Below, in pieces: positions 1 through 12,953 of a stretch of DNA of 64,000 nt. The translations under genes were made by a program, and so were the position numbers. Every line of letters begins with the position of its first letter. Position 1 is the stretch's first letter. This DNA is from Talinum fruticosum (Eukaryota; Streptophyta; Magnoliopsida; Caryophyllales; Talinaceae): assembly GCA_021018815.1 (NCBI GenBank), contig JAITYX010000046.1:3909501-3973500 (forward strand), in the 5' to 3' direction. The notes below the pieces were generated by a model. The model had not been told where the DNA came from and did not search any database. It worked only from the letters and a program-made list of their open reading frames with translations.

Positions 1-3
1 TCA

Positions 4-1355
4 ATGATTAACATCCCTAGTGGTATTCATTCAATGCCCATCAGTATAGAACAAAGGAGTCCGCTTGTGCATGTGTATGTAATAGAAGTGTTTAGTACCG
101 ACCAAACTAATTGGTACCATGACATTTATCGATACTTAGACAGCCAAGAATACCCACCGGACTCCACACCTAGAGCCCGAGGAGTGATTTACATGCTAGC
201 GACACAATTCTTTATCAATCAAGGACAAGTGTACAAGAAAACCAACATGGGCATTAACTTACTTTGTGTCAATCAACATAAAGTAGAGTGTATAATGACC
301 GACATTCATGGTGGGGAATGCGGACCTCACATGAATGAAAGAATGTTGGTTCGGAAAATTCAACGATTAAGGTATTACTTGGTCAACCATAGCAACAGAT
401 TGTCATGAGTTTGTTAAACGATGTTGCAAGTGTCAAATTTATGCAAACCTACAGGACCAACCACCTTGTTTTCTAACAATGCTTGCATCACCCTGGTCAT
501 TCTCAATTTGGGGCATAGACATCATCCATAAGATGACCCCTAAAGGAAGGGGAGGTCACGAATTCGTCCTAGTAGCAATTGACTACTTCACCAAATGGGT
601 AGAAGTTGCATCATACATGACAATAACATAGAACCATGTTGTAAAGTTTATAACCCACAACATCATTTGTCGATATAGGGTACCGTATGAGTTTATTAGT
701 GACCATATAACCACTTCAAGAAAGAGGTAGCAGATCTACTTGATAAATATAAGGTTAACCATCACAAGTCTTTCCCTATCGCCCTCGGACCAACAAAGCA
801 ATCGAGGCAACTAACAAGAACATTCGAAAGATAGTGGAGAAAATGGCCATAAGCTATAAAGACTGGCCCGACAAATTATCTTTTGTTTTATAGGGCTATC
901 AAACCTCAATTAGAACCTCGAGGGGAGCAACACCTTACTCCCTAGTATATGACATGCAAGCAGTCCTTCCAATAAATAGTCATCCCCTCTTTAAGAATCA
1001 TAGCTAAAAGTAGGATTCCGAAGCAAACCGGGCCAAAGCACATTATGAGAAACTAGTCTTACTTGGATGAACGACATCTCGCATGCTTTACATAATGTCC
1101 AAATGTACTAGGCATGTTTATCAAAGACATTTAACAAGAAGGTCAAACCTCTTCACTTACAAGTTAGTGACTTGGTTCATAAGGAAATTAGAGCACAAGT
1201 TCACGACCCTAAAGGGAAATTTAGGCCCAATTGGCGGGGACTGTACATCCTTAGTCAAATACTGCCGGGAGGAGCGATTAAATTTACGTACTTAGATGGG
1301 GAAGAGATATTTCAAGTACACTAACCTAGATCAGTTGAAAAAATATTATGTTTAG
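4..1355 (+). pseudogene. Ty3/gypsy (Tat-lineage) pol remnant: integrase end
   Basis: This is the 3' end of a retrotransposon polyprotein that joins reverse-transcribed DNA to the host genome. An open stretch to position 406 carries the linker and the zinc-binding (H2C2-type) region (GPHMNERMLVRKIQRL). After a frame change the cysteine pair appears as CCKCQIYA. The integrase core follows around 480-640, with GIDIIHKM and VAIDYFTKWVE supplying expected acidic residues. Around 800-960 NKNIRKIVEKM and GATPYSLVY are recognisable, and the C-terminal end NLDQLKKYY closes at a stop near 1355. Several stops and frameshifts make it non-functional. The wording of the core and the C-terminal end are typical of the Tat clade (family knowledge). 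The 5' LTR, gag and the start of pol lie outside the window. Confidence 0.88.
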
Positions 1356-1969
1356 TATTAAACTAAATGGTTTAGGCCATAGCTAAGCCCAACCCAAACT
1401 AGACCACGGCCCTAGCCAGCGCCGGCCACCGCCCGGTTAATGGTGGCATGGCCGAATCAAACTCAATTTGCTACTATTTGCTTTCTCCTTGCTTGGTCAT
1501 TTTTAGGCCGGTCCATTTTAATTATTCCATTTTAGGTGAGTGGTAAAATAAAAATAATAATACATAGAAGTGAGCATAAAACTTACTTTTAACTTTATTA
1601 ATAATAGGGTAAGCCTACTACTTACCTAAATACATAACTAAAAAGGGAAATAATAAACATAATACTTGGAAGTTAAAAAGTTCTAAAGAGGAAAAACAAA
1701 TTTCCTAAAATTATTTATTCCTAATCCTAAGCCTTAGTCCATCTTTACTTTCTTTCACTTCGAACCGCTTAATTTAGCAGCGTCCCCTTGGGTTCGCTTC
1801 TTCGGTTCTTCAATTCGACGAGCCCTTCTTTCCTTTTCTTCCTTGGCTTCCATTTCTCTTCGGTGGGCGTGTTCACCAACGTGCGGGACCACTTTGTGGA
1901 CCTCCAGGGGTGCAATAGGAGGAACACCATGCTCGAGGTCATGCTCTCAAGCCCTAAGTGCCTTGCGCC
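1356..1969. other. Spacer between pol and antisense ORF of the gypsy element
   Basis: This non-coding part of the long 3' internal region of the gypsy element has a short GC-rich patch near 1400-1440. I see no convincing ORF on either strand. Confidence 0.5.
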
Positions 1970-4900
1970 TTTCTAGGTTAGTCTCCTTTATCCATTCTAG
2001 ATAAAATTTGGAGGTAGTTGTAGGATGTTCGTCCGCAAACTTGAACAACCACTGCGAGTTCATCCAATATTCGACCCAAGATGATACCTGCCTAGCACTA
2101 CCCGAAACATCAAAAGAGGCAAGTAGAATGCAATCTAGGTAAGGGATATCATGTACCCAACCCATTTGCCGCAAGATACGGTATAGGAAATAGCACGTAT
2201 TAGTTTAGAACCCCAACAAACATACAAATGGGTGCCTTGTAATACGTATCCAAAACTAGGACACCCTCCAATGTTCGATGTACCACTTTGTGAGACGCCC
2301 GCCCTAAACCAAGACTCCCGCCAAGATGCTTGCCCGATCAATCGGCATAGGGAGGCGTTGTCATTGGCGTAACTAGGTTACCAACTAATGATCCGCCATC
2401 GTAGTCCTCGTACCGGCTTAAAATGCTTCACTAACCAGATCCGCACAAAACAGATGCAAAAATTAGAAGTATCCTGCATGGTCGAATTCATCTTCATTCA
2501 CGACCCAATAATAGTAAATAAAAAAATTAGGCTCACTAGCGTCGTGTCGCTGCCTATAACCGGTGCCACATTCCGGCCTTGATGATGGGTCCTCGACTAT
2601 ATAGGACTCTTACCTGCAACAATAGGGGGCTACCTGCAAAGTCTTTGTCATGATTCGTCTCTACTCGGTCCTAACCCAAGGATGGTTTTAGCGACAATCG
2701 GAGGGGTCAACGAATGGTATTCTCCCAACTATTCAATCACATTCGAGTAGCGCAGCGGATGCCATGTCCCTATGGCCTCCCACCACAAAGAAGTCACCTA
2801 CTATGCATGTGATGATGGCTCAATGCCTCCGGATAAGCGTCGGACTCGAAACATACATAGGACAAAAATACAACATCGGATTGGCTAAGTTCATTTCATC
2901 CCCATTCGGAATCCACCTTAGATTCTTATTGTTCGAGCTTAGTAATCTGTTTGTAGGTTCCTGCCATATTAGTTAATGGCATAGAAACCGTGGGCTTTGT
3001 TCGATGATGATGGTTGCCAAGAATGACGTCGACCTCTTTGAGGAGAAAATATAGTTCTTTGTCCCCAAACCCGAACACATGATGCTCGGAATCCCGGAGG
3101 ACACCGTAGTCCTTAATAGTGTCCAATGAATTCTAACTTGCTTGATGTTGAATAAGGTGTTCAACCCGTAGTTTGATAAGCCTAGCATATCGACATCATT
3201 CATGTCGTGCATCCAGCGAGTTAGTTCAACTACGAAATTCATTCAGGAATTGGAAGTGGGAAACTACGAGTGTCTTGGGACTTGCTTCCAAGAAGTTCTC
3301 GTTAGCTTCTTAAAGTGTGTTTTTTGGAATCCTTCTACGGTCTCCTTTTTTAGAAACGATCGAGTTATCTCTTCTTATAAGTTGTACTGCCCACGCCAAA
3401 CTAGGCCCAAGCAAGCCTTAGACCGGTGCCAATTTAACCTGGTCGGTTCGTCCGTCCTCCTCGGTTCCGAGTGTACGTAGTGGGGCAAGTCTTACTCGAG
3501 GCTCGTTTCGTTTGCAGCTTACAGCCCAATCACTCGGGACTATGCTCATTCGACTTATCATTTCCTATTTTCATTTTTATTATTTTCTTTTAGAGGGAAC
3601 GGGGCTATGTGTATAACAATTTTTTTTCGAATTCGTCTTTGTAATATTTTTTGCATTATTTAAATAAAGCAAGCATTTTTATATCGAGTTTTTGCATTCA
3701 TCTCATTCAACAGAGTCTAACCATAGTACAAAGTACAATAAAACTAAATCACAAAGCACCTTACAAGTAGTTATTCAATCTTCGTCATCGTCATCAACGT
3801 CACCGAAGATATAATTTCCTATGTCCTCCACGATCGATGTCAAAGCTTGCCTATCTTCCGCCACATGTGAAAAACTAGCTCCACAATCCCAAGCTGATTT
3901 TTAAGCCTCAATAAGGCCCACTATTGGACATCGGACGAAAATCATATTGGTTTCCATAAGAGTCAAGAGCTTGCAAAAGGATAACGTCAATACCCGCTCC
4001 GGATGAACTATGCCTAGCTTCAGAGGAATTAGGCCTAAGCCCAAATGAACTCGGCCCAATTGCAAAGGCGCTCCGCTAGTGAGAACACCCGGATGAACGC
4101 CTTAAACGGCATATGAGGTTGGCTTGTAGTATGAGCACGAACCCCAAAACTACCAAGGAAACCTCCTGCAAGAGGGGACCTAGAACGGCGATCCTATAGA
4201 AGTAAAAAAATGGTTAGCACATGGAATAAGAACTCATAAATTATCGTTCAACTAACTGGGCTTACCCAAAAGGATAGGAATGTGTGCCCAAAAAGAAATT
4301 CTTGATTGCATGAAGGGCGATCGGAATCTAATGGATGTTGTCCAAGACTACTCCCGGTCATATTGGAATTTCATTATATTAAAAAATCATCTTTAGCACA
4401 CAACTAAAAGCAAAAAGAGGATAATACTCTTACCCCTTTCTAGTTCTTGGGAAATGCATGCATTCCGACTCGGGAAGTTCCGGAATTCTAATGATGTCCG
4501 GGAGCTCTCCGAGCCGAGATACGTCAACCTCCGGACTTGGAATATGGATGTCTCCCGGGAGAATCTGTATCAACATGAGGTTAGTTTATTATAATTAAGA
4601 AAATGAGTAATGCTTACTGTTTGGGTCATGATCCGTCCTAAGTAATACGCATAGGATGAACTCGCATCCAAGAAATATGAGTAGGGATACCCGGTGGTCA
4701 TTTCTTCTCACTCTTTCGAGGTGATTAAGCGGAAGAACATAGTTTGTGGTGGGACTTGAGGGACAAAAGGTGGCCATGTATTGTAGCAAATTTGAGGTGT
4801 AACCCGCTCACCAAGGTACCAATAGAAGCCAAACAGACCCTTAAATAAAACTCACCTTTCACTCAACTACCTCACGACTCGAAACCTTGAAAAGAGCTAA

Positions 4901-6234
4901 CTTTAGGACCAAGGATGGAAGTTGGCATGTTCATAAATGTGACCCATCAAACAACAAAGCAACACAAGACAAGTAGGCATGATGAGACATGGCCCATGGC
5001 TGGCACCGGCCTCACCATGGCCGAGGCCATGGTTTACATCGGATCGTGGGTCGGGCTTAAAATTGAAGAGCGAGAAAAATTTTTGGCTATTTTAGGTTGA
5101 AATTTAGGTTGTAAAAATGACATACCATGGTTACATTGTTGAGTGCAGAGTGAAGAAATGCAATTCCAAGCGCTTTCGTCACTTAAGATGGACCTTTGCC
5201 CATGCCACCGATGCCTGGAAAGATGGATGATTCCTTGAACCGGGGAAAATTGGGGAAGTACTCATATAACCATGGCTGCAAATTTACTACACAAGTAAAT
5301 TTCTTATCCATTTAAGATAAATATTCAAAGACTAAGAAGGACGAGCATACCTCGATGACCTTCCATAGGCCACATAAGGGCATGTAGCTTTCGTATCCTT
5401 ATTGAAAGTAGTGTGTGTAGTCCCGGCATGTAAGGCCCTTATCAAGCAAGTATATGGGGGTGCCCTACGTTAAGGTCCTTGATTTTATCCAAGTCCACCA
5501 AATTAACTCGACAACTTCAAAAGCCTCAAAAATGATGAAAAGTGCCCATAACCAAGTATATGGGGCTATGTTGAGCCCACAACTCGACAACTTCAAAAGC
5601 CTCAAAAATGATGGAATACTTAAAGTAATTGGCTTAGAGAAATCAAGCAGCTATGGGACCAAAAAGTGACGTAAATAATGTGGGTTTTTATATTAAGTCC
5701 CTGTCATAAATTATAGGTTCCCTCAAGAAGTCTAAACCGATGAGAACGGTGAAGTCTAAAGGAGTAATGGCCATCTCCCCAAATGGGAGATGAAAAGTGT
5801 TCGTTGTATCCCAAAATCGTTCATAAATGGCCCGGGTAATACCCTGTTCCATACAGTCACACATATGACTCAAAGTGAGGTAAAGAGAACCAAACCTGGC
5901 ACTAGTCGAACTTTCTTCAACAGTAGTTCCTCCCTTTAAAGATTTCGAAGAATTTTGTGATGGCACCATCACGGCGAACGATGTCCCTCTAAAAAGTAGA
6001 AGTTCAACAAAATGTTTAGCTAAAAATGCCACACTAGCATATAAAACAAGAAATCCAAGTCAAGGCACTTATCGTAGCGGCTATCATCAATGTAGAAACG
6101 TGGCTCTCGGCCTCCACCAAGAGTTCACTGGGGTTCCATTCATGTTGAGGCTTCCCTTCCCACTTTAGAAAGTTGTCTTGTGTTAAGCTTTTAGCCATTG
6201 TCTTCCTCATAGGATGAGCATGCCTTCGGGACAT
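1970..6234 (-). pseudogene. Antisense accessory ORF with plant mobile domain (PMD), decayed
   Basis: Reading leftward from a likely start codon at 6232-6234 (MSRRHAHPMRKTMAKSL), the - strand gives broken blocks typical of the plant mobile domain (MAIN/aminotransferase-like) family. ERFWDTTNTFHLPFGEMAIT lies near 5760-5820, then a WLYEYFPNFPRF block near 5240-5280, and tryptophan-rich C-terminal blocks at 2000-2170 (RQMGWVHDIPYLD, WIKETNLERRKA). Stops and frameshifts separate the blocks, and introns cannot be excluded. Tat-clade elements such as Grande and Retand are known to carry an extra ORF between pol and the 3' LTR, sometimes antisense, and some such ORFs contain a PMD. The position and orientation here fit that. 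The domain call near 5.8 kb is strong. The limits and the single-gene reading are inference. Confidence 0.7.
5446..5613. repeat. Imperfect local duplication in the antisense ORF
   Basis: The phrase beginning CAAGTATATGGGG occurs at 5446 and 5553, and a block ending GCCTCAAAAATGATG occurs near 5523-5537 and again near 5599-5613. The unequal spacing (about 107 and 76 bp) shows a duplication with an internal deletion. It adds to the disruption of the antisense reading frame. Confidence 0.6.
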
Positions 6235-7007
6235 ATTTGTGATGACTTCTAAGAAAACCACTCTAGTTTTCTCAAAGCAAATTTGGGGTAAGCTAGAGCC
6301 AGAATGAAGCAAGCTAGAACAAGTAAGAAGAAGTAAAAGGGTAGTAAGTGAAGTGTGCAAAACGAACACACAAAGCTCCCTATTATAGGCAAGTATGGAC
6401 CAACTTTTCAAATCCAAAAATAAAGACCAAACATTGAATGGTCGAATGCTTGTGCCGAGACAACCCCATACACAAAGCCTAGACGGCACTAGTTTCCAAG
6501 GCCTGACCGGAGTCGGATAGGCGTTAGCTTTGCAGGCATAGGCTTGGGCCTAACCGGTGCTAGATCCCATCAAGTGTAGCCGACCAATTTCGCAGCCCAC
6601 GCATACAAGTGGACTCATGGGGCCCACCATTTTAACTTTGCCGTATTTATTTCCCAGTCTTTTTGACTGAATTATTCATGTAAAAATACTGAATTTTTGT
6701 GAATACGATTATCTATTGATAACATATTAGTACAGATAGAATTGTTAAGCCAAACTTCAAATCAAGAAACGATCAAGCTTTAGCAAAATTACCGAGCTTC
6801 GGGACTTTGATCAAGCCGGGCTAAGGACTTTTAGCCGGATTTTAGAACCCATGAATCGTGATCATGTCCAAGCCCCCTGTCTCGGAGTTCGGGTTCAATA
6901 GCAGCCAATTCCGGACACCACGAATCGATCGGCATCCAAAGTGACTCCGAATACGAGATAAGTACCCTTTAGTGTTTACTTTGACCCTTCGTCTTTCGGA
7001 CTCGGTC
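6235..7007. other. 5' flank of antisense ORF and rest of gypsy 3' internal region
   Basis: No sense-strand gene is visible. On the - strand GCCTATAATA occurs at 6381-6390, about 150 bp upstream of the antisense start codon, so it could be a TATA element for that ORF (inference). The open frame up to 6489 on the - strand upstream of the MSRRH start is probably leader, not protein. Confidence 0.4.
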
Positions 7008-7018
7008 AAAGTGGGGGC
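7008..7018 (+). promoter_or_regulatory. Polypurine tract (plus-strand primer)
   Basis: AAAGTGGGGGC lies four bases before the start of the LTR (TGTAGACACC at 7023). A purine run immediately upstream of the 3' LTR is the standard plus-strand priming site, and this position fixes the LTR boundary. Confidence 0.85.
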
Positions 7019-7640
7019 TAACTGTAGACACCGAAAATGTATCCTTGTTATCTCTTTTATTTTTGTTATTTATTTTATTAGCCCAGTGGTGAAATCTCGG
7101 TCCTGCTTGCGAACTTGGATCATGGTCATTTTTTATCGGCGTAACGAAAGCCGGTGAACCATAAAAAACCCTATTAGCACCACAAAAATTAGCCTTTTTG
7201 CTTGGTCCAGACCCACAAAGTTATTTTCTTTCGACCGAACAAAGCCTAGTTTGGGCTCACAATCAAGAAACCCAAATCGGCGCCGCGTTTCGGTCAAAGC
7301 TATGCATTAAACGCAACATTTTACTCCCAACGTGACACGGAATTCAGGCGTACGTACGACGTCCTCGAGATCGGTGCCACGTTTCGAGCTTAATTTGCCA
7401 AGACGTAGTGTTTTGTTCTTAGTGACCAACCAAGGCACGAAACCCAAGACGTCCGTATGACATTATTTTTCACCGGCGCCTCATTTTTAGACTCAAACTC
7501 CCAAGACACAATGTTTGGTCCTCGGTGCCCAACCGAGGCACGGAATCCAAGACGTCCATACAATGCTCGTTTGAGACCGCCACTGTGTATCTCTCTTTCC
7601 CTTATGGGATTTCTAGTCCAACAGGATTTGATCCGATTCA

Positions 7641-7650
7641 CTATAAATAG
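7641..7650 (+). promoter_or_regulatory. TATA box of the LTR promoter
   Basis: CTATAAATAG followed by AGGGCTTA lies about 620 bp into the LTR, where U3 would end. An identical CTATAAATAGAGGGCTTA recurs at 7891-7908 next to another local repeat (ACAAAATAGCCTACT), so the second copy is probably a duplication. Confidence 0.6.
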
Positions 7651-8375
7651 AGGGCTTAATCCCTCATTTTTGGTCGCTGTGTTTTAAACTCTTGCTGCTA
7701 TATTTTCAGCTAGGGTTTGCTACATTTTTAGCTATTAAAGCTCCCTAAGTTGAAAACACTTCCATTACCCTCTTCCACTTTCTTTTCTCTCCATATTGTC
7801 ATATTGTCACACACTACCTCACCTCTTAAAATTTACAAAATAGCCTACTTTTGTCATCTTCTTAGAGCTCACTACCTACAAAATAGCCTACTATAAATAG
7901 AGGGCTTATTTATTGCTTTCTTAGCATGCTTTGTTTGATTTAATTTCTGCACTTCACATATTGTACGCTTAACCGATAAACACGTTTTGTTGACGGGCGG
8001 AATAGAGAGATTATCTCTTTATTTCGTACCTTCATTCCCGAACACCGGATTCTCGGTTTTAAATCATTGGAGTCACTTTTTTAAAACCTCTTTCAAGCTT
8101 AGTTTTTCCATACTCGGATTAGAAGAGTATTTTCTTTATTTTTGTTAGTTTTTACTCTCTAAACCGATTGACGACTCTCTCTTGTTTGCTTATTTCTTCT
8201 AATTGCTTCTTGGCATTTCTTGTTTAAAATGAAAAAAGTTATTATTTTTTAACAATCGGGGCTATAGGACCGAGACCGATTTCTCGGTCTCGATCCTATA
8301 GTCGACGTCGGTTACCAGTCGGTGATGATTCTCACCGACGTCGATTGATAACCGTGTTTGGCTCTCGGTCCAAAC

Positions 8376-9028
8376 TAGGGATGGCAATGGGTCGGGTCCG
8401 GGTCGAGTCCAACCGGACCCGGACCCATTTAACTTTTTAAACTTGGACCCAGATCCGACCCGGACTCGGACCCGGCGGGTCCACGGGTCCACTGGTCTTA
8501 AACGAGTCTAGTATATTTTTATCATAAATGAGTTTAAAAATTAGTATTTTGTGCCGTATTTTAATAGTATTGTAAATTTACAAGTAATTTTGTTACATAT
8601 AACCTCTTTAGTATTATACTAACCTATCTATCAACCAACCTATTGTACAAACCAAAAACTTAGTTCATACAAACCAAATATACCTTACAAAGTTCGTCAA
8701 AGTTTGACACCATAAAGTTCAAAGTCCATCAAAGCTTAACAACAAATTGTGGGAAGGGTTTCCAAATTGCATCGGTTCCAAATTTGTATGAATACTGCTG
8801 TTAGAATTTTTTTAAAAATAATATTAGTGATCGGGTCTTAAATGGGTCTTAAACGGGTCTCGGGTCGGGTCCGGGTCTTATTTTTGAGACCCGGACCCGG
8901 ACCTGATCCGAGACAGTTAGACCCAGACCGACCCGGACCCATTGGGTCCAAATTTTTGGACCCGGACCCGATTAAATGGGTAGGGTCCAGCGGGTCCGGG
9001 TCGGGTCCAAGACCCACTGCCATCCCTA
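8376..9028. mobile_element. Non-autonomous hAT element rich in GGGTCC/GGACCC repeats
   Basis: The termini are TAGGGATGGCAATGGGTC and, at the right end in reverse complement, TAGGGATGGCAGTGGGTC (17 of 18 identical). The element is flanked by a perfect 8-bp duplication, GTCCAAAC (8368-8375 and 9029-9036), the target-site size of the hAT superfamily. Both ends carry 100-200 bp of tandem GGGTCC/GGACCC-like hexamers in mirror orientation; the 300-bp core is AT-rich and has no transposase. It inserted into the gypsy LTR and so is younger than it. The ORFs of PDPDP-type repeats read from it are artefacts. Confidence 0.9.
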
Positions 9029-9358
9029 GTCCAAACCGGTTTAGCTTACCTTTTTAGCCCAGAGCCTTGCGACCAAAAAATGAATTTTTATTTTTCTGTT
9101 TTCTTAAACTATGAAATAATATCCCGAGATTTCTTAAAAATTAATTTCTAAATTAAATGGTTCATAAAAATTGTCAATCATCATCTCACTTAAATCGCTT
9201 TAAAAATCAGATTAAAAAAGATAGTCTTGATAAAAGATGCACCCCATTTTCAAACATCATCTAAAAAAATCTAAAGGGCCGATGCTCTATGGGGAAACTC
9301 ATGTCCGGGTACCACCACTTCCCTACGCACGGGGAGGCGGGGGCCACTGGTTCCTACA

Positions 9359-11508
9359 CATATATGTTTAATACATTAATTTTTTTAAAAATAAATTATA
9401 ATTTTTAAAATAAAATAAGATAAACAAATATAAAGTAACTATATGTTATCCTCTTATAAGAATTAATTATTTCTTTCATATTATTTCAGTTACAAAAGTT
9501 TGTTTAGGTGCATATAATTATTATATTCATTAATCTTCTAAGATATGTTTTATTTTCTTCTAATAATTTCAATGCATTCATAAAAATTTTATATTATTCA
9601 TTATCTTATTCAGGTACGTACATATTTATTATTTTATAATGTATATGTGATATTCGTTTGTTTTATAATAATAAAATAACAATAAAAAAATTAAGACTAC
9701 TGTGAGACTTTATCCCAACGGGTTAACCCACTATCATTATCTACGTACCATTACCACTGTGAAATCAACTAATAGATATCCATCGATCTTTATTCAGTAA
9801 CTTTGGAGGTTTGGATTTTAAGTTAGTATTTTAATTTTGAGATTATCTAATGTGGATTTTTATAATTTATCAAGTTTAGGGTGAATTAGAGCTAATTGAA
9901 TATATATTTTGTTAACTTACAGGAGGTAAATTTGATTGATTTGGTTAATTACTGTATCATTTTATCGCTTCTTTAAAACTCATTAATAGTTAAAAAAAGT
10001 CAAAATTAATAATTAGATTTCATAAAAATCTCTTTATTTTAATAACAATAAAAACAAAACAATATCTATTCATAACGTTTGTTGTTTTATCTTCTTAATT
10101 GATGCAAAGAAAATTCAATTGAAATATAAATCAACAATTCGTTTAATGATATGAGTTTTTTTTTTTTTTGTGTCAATAATGATATGAGTTTCATTATCAT
10201 GAATTTATCTGGGCACTTTTTTCCATAAAAAATACCGGAATTTATTTTAATTGAATAAATTGAAGTAACTGAATAAAAGTAATTGAAAATATTTTTTTCT
10301 GTAAAAGAGAATATTACCTAACACTAAAGCAATCGATGATCTTTCACACATCTCAGCTATTACACCCAAAAGGAAAAAAATATAATCTAAAGAAGAAAAA
10401 TTTTGAATTCTAAATTTAAATTTATACAAGCATTTAACTTATACCTTTACTGTCAGGAAAAACTTTTATCTTTGGACTAAGATTTTTATGATTATTCATA
10501 AATATTATGATTTATTATTTTGAATTTATAGAGTCAATCAATCCTTTTGTATTCAATATCTATACTTTTTCTTAATAGAAAATATTAAAAGTGTTTTCAT
10601 TGGATTTGATTTAATTACAACCCTGCCAAATTAGTATATATTATATTTTTTATGTTTTTACATATATTTTAAGCATTATACAATTCAATGATTTATGATT
10701 TTCTATTTCAGTTGGAGAGGATCAATGAATTGTCATCTTAGAAGAGTACATCACCAATATCTTACTAATGCAGTGGGAAAAGAGCATTTCAACATACTTC
10801 GATCCAATATGCTATTTAGATATTATATCCTCCCTTTTCCCTTAGCATATCCATTATTCATTTAAACTGAAATTTATTTTTTTCAAATTTTTTTATATGT
10901 AAATTTAGTGTACTTTGTATGTATTTATTTGGCTCACTTTGTTTGGTATATATATATTGGAAATATGAAGTTGTAACTCTAAACTAATAGAACCAGGACA
11001 AAAGTACACAACATGCAACAACGTTCAAGGGTAATTACTTCATTTTTGCATTTCTGGTTTTGAGTGTTACATGATGTAATTGTTCAAGATTTTCACCCTC
11101 ATATTTGAGGAGCACCAGTGAATTGTCAAAGTTTTGGGAGCTACATTCATAAATATTTATCAATGTTGTCGAGTATTTATTCTCTAAATAAAGTTAACAT
11201 TGAACATGCTTCAACTTTGGATACTTCTAAATTTTAACAAACCTCCTTTTTTTTCCGGACTCCCTAATTCTGTCAATTTATTGCATATATAAATATTTAA
11301 TTTTTCTAAGTTTTATATGTGTAAATTCGATTGATTACATGTGCATCACATCTACTTTAATTTTCATGCTAATTAGTCAATTCATAATCTACTGTTATAT
11401 TGGTTAATTAATGGCTGCAATCACCTATAATTAAATCATGTCTATGTTATGTGACAAAAATAAAAATAAGTTGGTAAGGTATGATTGTATACTTAATTCA
11501 GTACTATA
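9359..11508. other. AT-rich intergenic DNA
   Basis: There are no supported genes. The only open frames are short and low-complexity, and no terminal repeats of a mobile element were recognised. Confidence 0.6.
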
Positions 11509-12953
11509 CTAGTGTGAATCTCGTGATTCACACGGGTATGTGCTATTATTTGAGTAATTGATATACTATTATAAATATTAAATATATATTTCTTGTAAAA
11601 TTATAAATCTTAACCTTAGAACACATATGGATATTTTATAATATAAAGGTAATTATTAGCCAGAAGAATGTAAATTTTGAGTTACTTAATGAAAGAAAAT
11701 AATTCTTCATTAGTGAACATATGAAATAGCTTTCTAACTTATCATTTTTTCCCACCACATTTTAAAGTTAAGACGTATAAGTCCCACTTTGTTAACACCA
11801 AACTCCTTTAAATATATGTGTTTATTGTTGGATCTTTTTGTATAAGTATCTCACATGATACTACTCAATTATATCTAGAATTTGAACATATTATAATAAT
11901 ATCATTACTCACTATATATAAAATAAACACATGTGATTATATATATAATAATAAAATTAAACATCAAAATAATGAATATACAACTATTAATTTCTTCGCA
12001 AAATAGTGTCCAACATTTGTCAACCTTACTTGCCTTCTCATCGCTATACTCCTATAAAACCTCTAGACTGGCAATGGAGATAAAGAACACTATTCAAAAC
12101 TAATCACTCAATTGAGTAGTAGTTGATTACTTTTTGTAAAGGAAACTTTTTGATGAAAAAAAAATAGCATATGGTGTTATGTAAGTCACTTATCCCATAT
12201 CTCATAATTTTAATTTATAATACAAAAAATAAAATTTTGAATAAATATATTTCATAACACATGAGATAAGTTACATATACGGATAAACAAATAATAACTT
12301 AGACAAAAATTCTTTATCATAATAAGAAAAAATGTTAAATATAATCAATATAAATTCCCCTACTAATTGCTAACTTAATAAACATTCATATTCTTATAAG
12401 TGAATATATGCAATAAAATAAAAATAAATGAATGGTTAAAAAATTTTAAACAAATTAAATTGTAATTATTATAATAATATATTATAATTATCATAATTTA
12501 TTTAAGTTTCAATACAAAAATTAATAGATATATTATATTATAATTATTTTTTGCAATATTTAGATTAATTATATACAATAAATATTATTTTATTAAGTTT
12601 TTTTAAAAAACATTTAGTTCTAGAATTGTTAAAATAATGGACTAATCCTTCAAAAAAATATAGGTAATAAAATATAATGTTGATCATGAGTATAATTAAA
12701 ATTCATAGGTAATAAACTGTAATTATTTTTTCAGCAAAATTAAGTGTGATTGATGATTATAGTCATTTAAGAGTAGCAAATGGAATTCATTTCACTTATA
12801 ATTTTATTATTAAAATTTATATGTAATAAAATGGGTGTTGCAAAAAGGCTTTGATAATATTAAAAAAAAAAAGAAAAATGATAAAATAAAAGGAACTAAT
12901 GGTGATCTGCCAAATGTCTAACTCACAACAAATCACTCAACTTTAAGTATATA
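11509..12953 (-). mobile_element. Helitron-like element, tandem unit 1
   Basis: Read on the - strand, the unit ends in ATTCACACTAG followed by T, preceded by a short GTG/CAC hairpin (ACCCGTGTGAATCACGAG). This is the layout of a Helitron 3' end (hairpin, about 10 bp, CTRR, insertion 5' of T). The right edge (- strand 5' end) carries TTAAAGTTGAGTGATTTG. The 1445-bp body is AT-rich without a Rep/helicase, so the element is non-autonomous. The next unit starts immediately at 12954 and is homologous over nearly its full length. Confidence 0.6.

Larger units (their letters stand above)
7023..9358 (+). mobile_element. 3' LTR of the Tat-type gypsy element, interrupted by a hAT
   Basis: The LTR starts TGTAGACACC just after the polypurine tract and is proposed to end at CTACA (9354-9358), the inverse of TGTAG. 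Base composition drops abruptly to AT-rich DNA after this point. It spans 2336 bp, of which 661 bp are a hAT element plus one copy of its 8-bp target duplication, leaving about 1675 bp. The start is well supported. The end is inferred, because the 5' LTR and the element's target duplication are not in the window. The ORFs read inside it are incidental. Confidence 0.72.

Noticed and set aside
7390..7687. Overlapping ORFs of 76 and 83 codons in the LTR
   Set aside because: They mirror each other inside a repeated LTR segment (CCAAGACGTCC-type repeats), with no domain.
8262..9057. ORFs with PDPDP- and SGSG-like repeats on both strands
   Set aside because: They arise from the GGGTCC arrays of the hAT element, which has exact borders and a target duplication.
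9480..11500. Mobile element termini in the AT-rich stretch
   Set aside because: No paired terminal repeats or target duplications could be found by eye.
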